A stretch of DNA of 64,000 nucleotides from NCBI GenBank assembly GCA_015178975.1, contig WHVD01000093.1, positions 124,001-188,000 on the forward strand, written 5' to 3'. Every line of letters starts with the position of its first letter. The first letter of the stretch is position 1. This DNA comes from Hysterangium stoloniferum (Eukaryota; Basidiomycota; Agaricomycetes; Hysterangiales; Hysterangiaceae). Of the stretch, positions 55,618 through 64,000 are shown in pieces. Under the pieces are notes generated by a model. That model did no database searches. It was given only the letters and a program-made list of their open reading frames with translations, and was not told where the DNA came from. A program made the position numbers and the translations under genes.

Positions 55618-55949
55618 GTCCTCTACCTGTACATTACTATTCCTTGGTTCAAATATCAACTTAGGTCCCCCTGTTCTAGTTCTTGCACAAGCATAATGCT
55701 AGTACTTTAGTCTTTGGCAAGCCTGAGACTTAAGTCCACCTTCAACCTTAGACTTCAGCCCCCTGATTATTAGTTAAGTGTTAATTGACTTATAGTTTGG
55801 TTATGTACTTTTGTTTGCTTGAAATATTAGAGCAACCAGACAGTTTGTACAAGGGTGCAACACATGTGTAAGTTGAAGCCAAGCTCCACTTGTTTTAAAA
55901 CCAGACCTCCTGGTCCACCTCATTTTCTCTGCATCTTGACACCTTAACA
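55618..55949 (+). repeat. LTR family H, second copy, right part
   Basis: Contains the core variant ACACATGTGTAAGTTGAAGC (about 55860) and ends CTTGACACCTTAACA at 55949, the last repeat-family sequence before the gene block. Confidence 0.6.
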
Positions 55950-56474
55950 ATCTCTCTCTCTCACCCAAGACAATATACAAGAAAGCACTGTGAGGGCAAG
56001 GTATTAATATACTTAATCTGTAAAACACATACATACAAGTGCTCATTTTTCTTTAAATTGTGCTAAACATTAAATATATAGAATCCCCATGTACATATTT
56101 ATTGTTACTGTACAGCCTTATTGACGTTTATGGATCTTACTTCACTACGGCTCCCCAAGGTCTGATATGTTCTAATTTATTCAATATCCACGTTATCGTA
56201 AGCTGTCAATATTAATCATTATTGGCACACTTATGTACAAATTGCAGAAATTGGGCAGAAATTATTTATATAGTTGGGCTAAGCTTAATTGAGCCTCATG
56301 ACTGAAGACTAAAGACTATAAAATTCAATGGTTGGCCTTATCCGAACGTTTTGTTTTGACTTCAGTCAGTCCCAAAACATACTGCAGAGATTTACTAAAT
56401 GAAAGAAACAGACGAAGAAAAGTCTTTTGATACAAGCGCCATGCGTGTAGTCCTGTGTGCGCTACGAGAAATAA
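55950..56474. other. Intergenic region, repeat-to-gene boundary
   Basis: Starts with a short CT microsatellite (TCTCTCTCTCTC) and then ordinary sequence. No gene seen. It probably holds the 3' UTR and terminator of the CID gene. Confidence 0.5.
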
Positions 56475-59148
56475 CTACGACGGCTGCCACACCCACCCAT
56501 CCCCTACACGCTTCATACCACCTGTTCCGGAATTCCCCAAGGTCTCTGTCACTCCACTATCATATGGTTCTGAGCTTCTTTGTGCGTCATCACCTCCTAG
56601 GACCACTGCGTCAGTGTCTGCATCTACGGCATGTGCATGTGATCCCTGCTCATAATCGAATGCAGGATGCTCCCCCTGCCAGGTGGAGCCCTTCACCTGC
56701 CACGAATTGGTATTCACATTTGACCCGCTTTCGTACGTTGGTATTGATTTTCCAGACTGTTGTACATTCGTCCAACCTTTGTTGGTATGACTTCCCGCAG
56801 CTTGGTCCATGTTATTTATCATTGATGTTTGTGACATCCCTCCCATTACAAGCTGCATTAACTGTTCTTGCGATGGTAGATCACCATGTGTTACTTCCCA
56901 GGCTTTACCAAGAGCCTCCCAAGCCGCAGGAGACGAGAAGTCGAACGTTCCAAAGTTGACCTGGTCTAAACCTCCGCTTTTTGAAGAGGATGGGCTCATA
57001 TCTTGTTCCGACGTGACTGGCGCAAAAGCTGTCGGATGGCGATGTTCTGTGGCTTGCACTGCCGCGAGTACGGTAGTTGTCTCTGGAATATCATCTGGAG
57101 ATGAGGGTCGAATGTCTCGGCCAAATTCGTCTTTACCGCTCATCTGGCCGACGGCGGATATGGCTCTTGATGAACTCTCACCCCCTTCATGTCGTGCTAT
57201 TGTTGGTCTTCGAGGCGGGCTATACGGACGTACGTCTCTTCCTCCTCTGCCTAATCCCTGGGTGCCTCTACCTCCTGCAAATCTCGGTGGACTACTAGAC
57301 CGGCTTTGTCGACGTCGTGGAGGGCCGTCACGATCATCATGATCTCGCCAGCCTCGCCCTCCACGTCCGCTGCCTCTCGTTCCACGAAAAACACCTCGCC
57401 ATCCTCCCCGGTCCCCATCACGCCATTCATCATTATTGCGATGTCGTTCCGGCGGATGTGGTCCATTTTCATCATGCCTGGGGTACCTTTGGTCCCCTCT
57501 ATTTCCATAATAATCCTCACGTCCGCCTGTCTCATATACATTTTGTTGCGGACTCTTATGTGATGTGGAAGGTATAGAGGGACCAGACAAATGCGCTGGC
57601 GATGTTGCCAAATGACTCGACGATAATGACGGTTGGGCCATCATACCTGGCAGTATGGACGAACTCGGAGAAAGTAATGTAGCTCCATTATTATTGCCTG
57701 CTTTAGCTCTCTCTACTAATTGTTGAAGGAGCGCAACCTGATCAATCGCTTGTAGCCCTCCCCCAGGAGCATTTGTCCCTGTTTGGTTCACTGTGGACCT
57801 ATGTGGACGCCATTCAATGATGTGAGAGTTGGTGCACGATAACAACACTCACCCTTTCGCTAGAGAATCTCCCACGGATGTCGATGATGTACCGACTGCA
57901 GATTTAAATATAGCTTGAAGTAAGGCCTGTGCTTGTGCTTGCGCTGTATCAGTTGCAATGGGGGACTTTGCTGGAACTGTTTGTACCGGTGGAGAAACGC
58001 CAGGAGCTGTCGCGCGTGGGTCGGATGGGGGGGCGCTCGAAGTCGTGTTTGTGTCTGATATAGAGCAAACCATAAATCTCAGTTTCATTTCTCACAGACC
58101 TCAACACCAAACCAAATAGAGAAAAGGGTAATGTGATTGCATAGCAAAAGAGGTACTTAGCAAACACAAATGCCGGATCACGATAAGCACCTTTATGTGG
58201 AGTTTCCTTCGCTACATCCGCTAGCCGCGTCAATACGCTCTGTGGAAATGTGTTGTTCTTGGTCCATATGTCTAGAATCTTTCGAGTCTTTTCCTGTAAA
58301 AAGCGCAGAGGCGAAATATTCGCATCAGGACTGCTTGTTCATAGATTGCGTGGAAGAAAATAAGAACTCGTAAACATAGCACGGTAATCGACAATTGTCA
58401 TGCGATAGTGTTTGATGAACGACCGGCCAACGGCGTTCGACGCAAATTACATGCATTATGTTGGCAGATAAGGATATACCTCCAGCCAGAGAGTACTGTG
58501 CTGAGGCATACCATAAGGAAGGACTAGGCATACGGAAGATAATATCAACCGGTATATTTGTCAGCTGAACTGATACCTGAGCCCAGCCACTGCCATCATA
58601 GCGAAAGCATCGTAGTTTGTCATGTCTCCACTCCTCCGCAGAGAAATAAAACCGTCAGCGAGGGGGGAAATGGGATGCTAACCTTTGCTTCAGTTGTACC
58701 GATTGAGACCATGTCCAGTATTAAGGCGTCAAGAATGCCGTCGACCTTCAATAAGAACGTGGCACAATTGCCCTTTTCTGCGTTGATATCACCCGTGAGA
58801 CCTAACTTGTTTACTTTACTTCGTGCTGCCCGAGAAAGTGCATCAAAGGCATATAAGCTGTGGATTTTCGACGACGGGGATAAAGCCTTGTGAGTGCGGT
58901 ACAAGATAGAAACCAACTGGGTATCATTCTGTGGGTATTAATGAATATGAGATTACATCTAGAGTTCGACAAGTAACGGAACTCACGTCCATGAGTTTAA
59001 GGGCAATGTCAGTCAGCGCGTTCATCTTTGATGCAGATAGCCGTTTTGCAGTTACAACTTCTTTCAGCATATTTTCGAATGACTGTAATACGGTTCATTC
59101 TGTTATTGAATAAATGAGGACGAAAGCACGTACTGTTAGTGTGGCCAT
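56475..59148 (-). CDS. CTD-interaction-domain (CID/RPR) protein, RNA-processing factor
   Basis: Start ATG at 59148 (MATLT, then a GTACGT intron). CID exons follow: SFENMLKEVVTAKRLSASKM (ends at GTGAGT, 58986), NDTQLVSILYRTHKALSPSS from 58928, CATFLLKVDGILDALILDMV, and after a poorly defined stretch (58660-58300) EKTRKILDIWTKNNTFPQSV. This is the CID fold, which binds the phosphorylated RNA polymerase II C-terminal domain. Downstream are low-complexity exons with a Gln/Ala stretch (AQAQAQALLQAI), a Gly/Arg-rich region with RGTRGSGRGGRGWRDHDDRD and an RS stretch (RRRQSRSSSPPRF), ending GDGWVWQPS with TAG at 56475. No RRM is seen. Introns are short GT-AG. Likely a nuclear factor coupling transcription to RNA 3' processing or termination, like Nrd1/Seb1 or SCAF proteins; which one is not clear. 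Confidence 0.8.
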
Positions 59149-59459
59149 CCTGTCTTGCCGCCTACCGGATGGCCCTTAGATGGACTTGTGGAAGGAATCT
59201 GTACTCAGAGCGTGAGAACCTCCTACTTCCAAACTCCGCGAACACATACTTTGAGTTGTAAATTAGAGATTTTTTACTCAATAGATGGAGGAATTGAGGC
59301 TTAAAACAGTATTCTTAAAAGGAGCCATGTTCTATAACCTACATATACTTCCATGAATTAGATAAATGGTATGCTCTGAATATCTTCATATAATTGCTAT
59401 GTTGTCGCAAGACGTGTCTCATCAGCACTCTTAACTACGTCTAATCCTACAAAGATTAA

Positions 59460-60817
59460 TTACTCGAAATTAACTGCAACGTTAGAAGGATCAGAGGATT
59501 GATCACATTGTATACTTTCTTTCTCTTCGGCTGCAAATTCTTTTCCCCCGTAATTCACACCCGGTCTGAAGCTTACAACACGAGTCTGCTGACGAATGGA
59601 ACACCTATCCAGAAATATCTTTATAGGAATAGCAGGTAAATTGTTGTCGGTTTGGGTAGCCGTATCATTCGCAGCCAGTAAATCCCAAGAACAAAAAGAA
59701 CGGCCTCTCCTGTGTGAAAGTCTTAATAACTTTCCAACTGCGGTGATACTTCTGGTTGGACGTACTCTATTTTACACATGTCAATGAGGGTCTGATGGGA
59801 TCAGCTTATAGTAAGAGAGCTTACGTTGGTTTATGACGTTACTTAGTTCAATATCAACAATGCCTTCACAACCTTTTTCGTACAATATCTGTGCCAGGGA
59901 TGAAGACGACTCGCCAGGTTTATCAGATGTATTGGCGGTAGATGTCGACGGAGCAAGACGCGATTTCTCTGCTAGTATCTTAGTGCTAGAATATAGCTGG
60001 CAAGAGCGATCGGGGGAACTAGCAAAGGCGGGATTCGTCTTCTTCAATTGGAAAAAGGGGGTGGACGATGACAGCTTCCGATTTTTCGGCAAAGTTCGCT
60101 GAGACAGGAATCTCGTATTGAGCTGTCGAGGCCGCAGTAGGGGTTGCGAAATTGTCACACGCCGCGAATGTACAGGAAACTCCTCAATCCTTCTGGTCTG
60201 GTTTTCAAAACAACCTAGTTTAAAAATATATCGAGGCATTATATGATATTCTGAAGCTGAACCTGGTAGAGGTCTACCATCAAGAATATATGCCGACATG
60301 CCCAGGGGGTATCCTTGGACAATCGATGCCTGAATCCAGTCAATATGATATACCTGAGTACAATGAGTCGATCTATGCGCCAAATAAGAAACAATACGCA
60401 CGATGCGAGCAGTATCTAACGACATTCTGAAAGATTCCTGTGGTATGGTCACCAACGGCTGAAGGCGATAATGACTCACCTTTCCATCCATGGATCATCC
60501 ATTCCCGTACAAAAATAATATTCCGCTCTTGTTTCATCATTTTCTGAAATCGCTAGCGTTCCTCCATATCGACCTAGAGTGAAAATTAAACGTTCGTTCC
60601 TAACATAGTCAGGTCAAGCTAACACCAAAGGCTTGTTATCTTGTTAGCGACGGCAAGGCTAAAAGTTGCTAAAAGTATTCATCTAAGAGTCTCTATGATG
60701 ACAATTGCGCTGATATATGCCATACCGGAACCTGTGAATATCATCCCGCCCACGCACGACATTAGCTTGGTGTAAGCGACCGAAGTTTAACGCCCGTAGA
60801 GTGTAGTTGATGCACAT
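59460..60817 (-). CDS. BRCT-like domain protein, function unknown
   Basis: Start MCINYTLRALNFGRLHQANV at 60817 (an AG precedes it, so an upstream exon is possible, but Arp2 ends only 90 bp away). Exons give RYGGTLAISENDETRAEYYF, then RIVRIVSYLAHR and VYHIDWIQASIVQGYPLG. The glycine pair, the hydrophobic strand and the WI…G motif near residue 100 match a BRCT fold, a phosphopeptide or protein-binding module common in DNA repair and telomere proteins. The remainder is Ser/Lys-rich, with EGIVDIELSNVIN near 59840. After an intron it ends RVVSFRPGVNYGGKEF…NVAVNFE with TAA at 59460. No second domain recognised. Could be a repair or Rap1-like factor; not resolved. Confidence 0.6.
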
Positions 60818-60907
60818 CTGTGGATATTATATCAAGGGCTTATTGTGGTACTACTATTTAGCAACGTTATACAGGAATTAGAATTACTTATTCTATGTCC
60901 CAACAGT

Positions 60908-62445
60908 TCAATTCTCGCCTCGGCCGAGTTTGTCAAGTGATCTGATACCTGACTCATACCAATCTTCACGGGACACCCAAAACTCTTCTCTGCCCTTCAT
61001 AATGTCGGCAAGGACAGCGCCACCCAAAAACACCATGTGTTTCCGCCGAGGTGGGTCTTCAATACGAATTTTGAAGTTCTGGCGCATAAATGCATCAGCC
61101 GAGTTCAAATTATGATGGCTCTACATACTTTCAGCCTACTAGCATCTCCGTAAAGAACTCGTGTTAGGTATAGTTGTTTCATTTCTTTCTCTAATCGGCT
61201 TGGAAGACCAGGATACATGCTAGAACCGCCGGACAGGACGATATGTTTGTACAACTCTGCACGAGTATCCACAGCTGCTGCTTGTATAGTTTGGAACAAG
61301 AGTTCTGTAATAGTACACCTCCATGTAAAAAAGAAATCGCATCTTCAATAAAGAGTAAACAGACCTGCTACGCCAGGCTGCTCCACATCCACCAGATGAG
61401 GCTGGAACATGCATTCAGGAGCTTCAAATCGTTCTGATCCGACTTTAATAACACGGCCATCTGGAAGCTACAATAACCTCAGAAGAGCGTCCAAATCCAC
61501 GATATCAACTCACCGTATAGCTTTCGACAAGGACAGTTGTCTCTTCTGCCAGTCGGGAATCCATGTCCAAATCATAACTAAGACCTTATGAATCGCAAAT
61601 AGGGCGTCACAAATCAGGTATCTACCTGACATAACAGAGTTTCTCCTTAATCTCACGGACAGTATCGAAGTCGGCTGTCCGATTGAAAGCGTAACCACGC
61701 ATCAACAAGAGCTTGATAAGATATCTTGTCACATCTCGACCGGCAATATCCAATCTACGAGTCAAGTGTGGAAGAGAGAAACCTTCAAACACGGGGACAA
61801 TATGCGTTACGCCGTCTCCCGAATCCACAACAACACCAGTCGTAAGACCTGGTATATCTTGTTACAAAAGGCTATACGATGAAGACGACATAGTTTACCT
61901 TGGGCATATAGCGTCAAGACTGCTTGTATAGCAACATATACCCCTTGAAAACCATACTCCTCGAACATGACTTGTGCAAGCTTATGCCTGTTGGTTTTCG
62001 GATTCATCGGCGGTTCTGTCAACAGGATCTTCCGTCCAGCGGGATCGATTTTGAGTTTCTCATCAAAAGTATAGTTCCAGAGGTAACGCATATCCTCCCA
62101 ATTTTTTATTATGCCGTGTTCCAAAGGCTGAGTGATTTGAAGGTAGTTTCGGTGTTCCTCCGCTTCGTCACCAATCATGATGTCCTTGATTACTGCATTC
62201 CCTTGTCGTTCCTCCGCTCGAAGAATTGGACGTCCAATAATTGATGGAAATACTTTTATAATTGTCAGATAATGAAATTCTAAGTACTGTGCACTTACTT
62301 ACCGTGTTCGGGGAAGTTGGAACCAGCATAGCCTACTTTAACATACTATTCAAACAGGCATATGATCAGGAAATTATCCGTGTTGATTCAAATTGCCACA
62401 TACGCCAGTACCATTATCGACGACAAGAGGAGGTCCTAAATCCAT
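60908..62445 (-). CDS. arp2: Actin-related protein 2 (Arp2/3 complex subunit)
   Basis: Start [14 protein letters not shown] at 62445, followed by a GTATGT intron, then [30 protein letters not shown], and the long exon with [36 protein letters not shown] and [15 protein letters not shown]. After another intron come [20 protein letters not shown] and [20 protein letters not shown]; further exons give [48 protein letters not shown] and [20 protein letters not shown]; it ends KLGRGEN with TGA at 60908. These are Arp2-specific variants of the actin ATP-binding loops. Arp2 pairs with Arp3 to nucleate branched actin filaments at endocytic sites. At least six short introns. Divergent from the pyridoxal kinase gene. 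Confidence 0.97.
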
Positions 62446-62638
62446 ACTTGCTGAGTGCTTGTGTCTTTGCGAATGTGTTTTAAGATCCCACAGTCTTTCT
62501 TACGTCAGCCTGGCAAGTCACGATCTTCATCAGTATTTTAACCAGCTTTTTTCGTGTTCCCTGTTCTTTCTTTGCTTGGATACTTGCTTAGATAATTATA
62601 CCATAGATACCTGGACTCAACTTAACTATTGCGGTGTC
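62446..62638. promoter_or_regulatory. Shared divergent promoter, Arp2 / pyridoxal kinase
   Basis: Only 193 bp separate the two start codons. Pyrimidine-rich stretch TTTCGTGTTCCCTGTTCTTTC at about 62550, typical of fungal core promoters just upstream of transcription starts. No clear TATA box. Confidence 0.6.
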
Positions 62639-64000
62639 ATGGAAAACAAGGGTAGCAACGATGAGCGTATCCTCAGCATCCAATCTCACGTTGCGTCAGG
62701 ATATGTTGGCGGGAGAGCTGCTATATTTCCACTTCAGCAAGTGATTTTCGTTCACAGTGGTCATGTTTTTTTCTCTAAAGCTCTTCAAAGATTACTTGGA
62801 TACGAAGTAGATGTAGGAAGCTTTCATTCTTCACATCCGTTGACCTTACGAGACACTGTAGGTCGTAAATACGGTTAATTACTCAAACCATGCTGGTACG
62901 TGGGATTTAACTCCATACCAGTTAATTAGTTACTATAGAGATATATAGGTTACGGGCGGACAGGGGGGTGGAAAGCCACGCCAGAAGAATTATCATCGCT
63001 ATTTGATGTCATGAACAAGAATGGGTTGTTAAATCCTTCAAGGCTATTGACAGGTGTGTTGGCTTCATCATAAATATCAACGCATTCGAAATAGTATCAG
63101 GTTATGTGCCTGGGGCTGAGGCACTCAGGACTATCTCGCAAGTTAGTCGACGTTTGCGCAATCAGAATCCCAGTCTCATTTATCTCTTAGATCGTATGTC
63201 CGAAATTCTGCATTCGTCAGATTTTATTACTTATACTATCCCTGTTCTGCTACTTTTCAGCCGTGATGGGGGACTCCGGAAAGCTTTATGTTTCCCCAGA
63301 TGTGATCCCAGTCTATCGGGAACTTTTATCTTCGGCTACAATCATCACGCCTAATTATTTTGAGGCTGAGTACGCCCTGTCTATTTTATCCCCGTAACAT
63401 TATCTCGATGATTCTAGGTTGTTAACAGGCACGCCCATGGATTCGGTGGTCTCGCTTCGTAAAATTCTGCATACATTGCATACGGAGTTTAATGTTCCTC
63501 ATGTCGTAATATCTTCCATTCCGCTCGGTGGATCATTTCTCTCCGGTTTACCGGCATGGCTACGAAAAGTCCCGAGGTCTGATGAGGAAGAAGCAACACC
63601 ACTTTTGGAACCACTCTTATGCGTCGCTTCCTCGGCATTGGGGCCAAAGTCCGAAATTACATCAAGAGTACATGCGTTGTGTATCCCTCGAATACCTGGT
63701 TATTTCTCTGGCGTTGGTGATCTTTTCGCTGCATTAGTGTTGGGACACTTTATCCCCAATTCAGAGTACACGCCTCCCGGCCAGACGCCTCTTTCACATG
63801 CCGCTGCTAGATCCTGCAAAACGACACACGCGATCCTGTGGCGAACACACCAATACGCCGCATCCCTACCTGCTGAAGAAAGGACAACCAGCGACGACGA
63901 TCTTGACGCTAAGAATCCTGATCGGAAAGTGAAGAGGATGAAAGGACGTGAGTTGAGGCTGGTGAAGGAACAGAAACTTATAGTTGGAGATGGTTTCTCT
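62639..64000 (+). CDS. Pyridoxal kinase (vitamin B6 salvage), 3' end beyond window
   Basis: Start MENKGSNDERILSIQSHVAS at 62639, then GYVGGRAAIFPLQ before the first intron. Exons continue LLGYEVD, VVNTVNYSNHAG (splice sites GTAGGAAG…CTGTAG and GTACGTGG), GYGRTGGWKATPEELSSLF, YVPGAEALRTISQVSRRL, PSLIYLLD, PVMGDSGKLYVSPDVIPVYR, ATIITPNYFEAE, HTEFNVPHVVISSIPLGG and the ATP-site motif YFSGVGDLFAALVLGHF (about 63700). This is the ribokinase-fold pyridoxal kinase family, which phosphorylates pyridoxal, pyridoxine and pyridoxamine. A 60-residue basic/acidic insertion (EERTTSDDDLDAKNPDRKVK) follows the ATP site. The frame is open at the window edge. Five short introns are inferred. Confidence 0.93.

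Noticed and set aside
59596..59787. Plus-strand 63-codon ORF
   Set aside because: It overlaps the antisense last exon of the BRCT-like gene, which has a longer, more protein-like frame ending at 59460.

Overview
The window looks like nuclear DNA of a basidiomycete fungus, most likely an agaricomycete. The right end has genes with many short GT-AG introns: an Arp2 homologue, a pyridoxal kinase, a CTD-interaction-domain protein and a BRCT-like protein. The left ~56 kb is packed with element types common in basidiomycetes: a Gypsy chromovirus, Copia, a Crypton-type tyrosine recombinase, fungal DDE transposons, Tc1/mariner, an integrase-core protein and an alpha-kinase-like relic. The species cannot be named from the sequence alone.

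Layout. 1-9.3 kb: a decayed tyrosine-recombinase gene (minus strand) split by a 5.2-kb LTR element (3417-8638, TSD TGCAG) that has a primer-binding site and polypurine tract but no reverse transcriptase. 9.4-13.5 kb: a decayed Copia element split by low-complexity DNA and ended by a 1.55-kb solo LTR (13520-15074). 15.8-18.9 kb: a broken DDE DNA transposon. 19.77-27.50 kb: a structurally complete chromovirus with both LTRs and TSD CCTAC. Its gag-pol is riddled with in-frame TGA, and a spliced Cys-rich ORF lies antisense between pol and the 3' LTR. 27.5-32.2 kb: LTRs inserted into LTRs. 32.7-36.9 kb: an integrase-core pseudogene interrupted by an LTR that itself holds a small TIR element, followed by an alpha-kinase-like relic. 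36.9-48.7 kb: a deep nest around a second Gypsy pol (minus strand), with up to four insertion levels and a Tc1/mariner copy. 48.7-55.6 kb: a solo LTR (TSD GTCCT) that swallowed a 5.56-kb palindromic element (48953-54510). That element has ~690-bp inverted arms starting CACTGG, a 3-bp TSD (CTA), and about 4 kb of a 10-bp satellite running toward the centre from both sides. 55.95-64 kb: ordinary gene-dense DNA.

The TE families are linked by shared signals. At least four LTR families carry a nearly identical ~30-bp core (CACATAAGCTGAAGCC). Three LTR families carry tandem GTGAC/GTCAC arrays. Most insertions are solo LTRs with recognisable 5-bp TSDs, so both insertion and LTR-LTR recombination are recorded here. 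Decay by CpG deamination is visible in the chromovirus and the DDE transposon.

The four right-hand genes are housekeeping-type: RNA polymerase II/RNA processing (CID protein), a probable nuclear BRCT protein, actin nucleation (Arp2) and vitamin B6 salvage (pyridoxal kinase). Arp2 and pyridoxal kinase are divergent across a 193-bp shared promoter. The best candidates for something undescribed are the palindromic satellite element and the antisense Cys-rich gene of the chromovirus. All calls are from reading the sequence; no database search was run.
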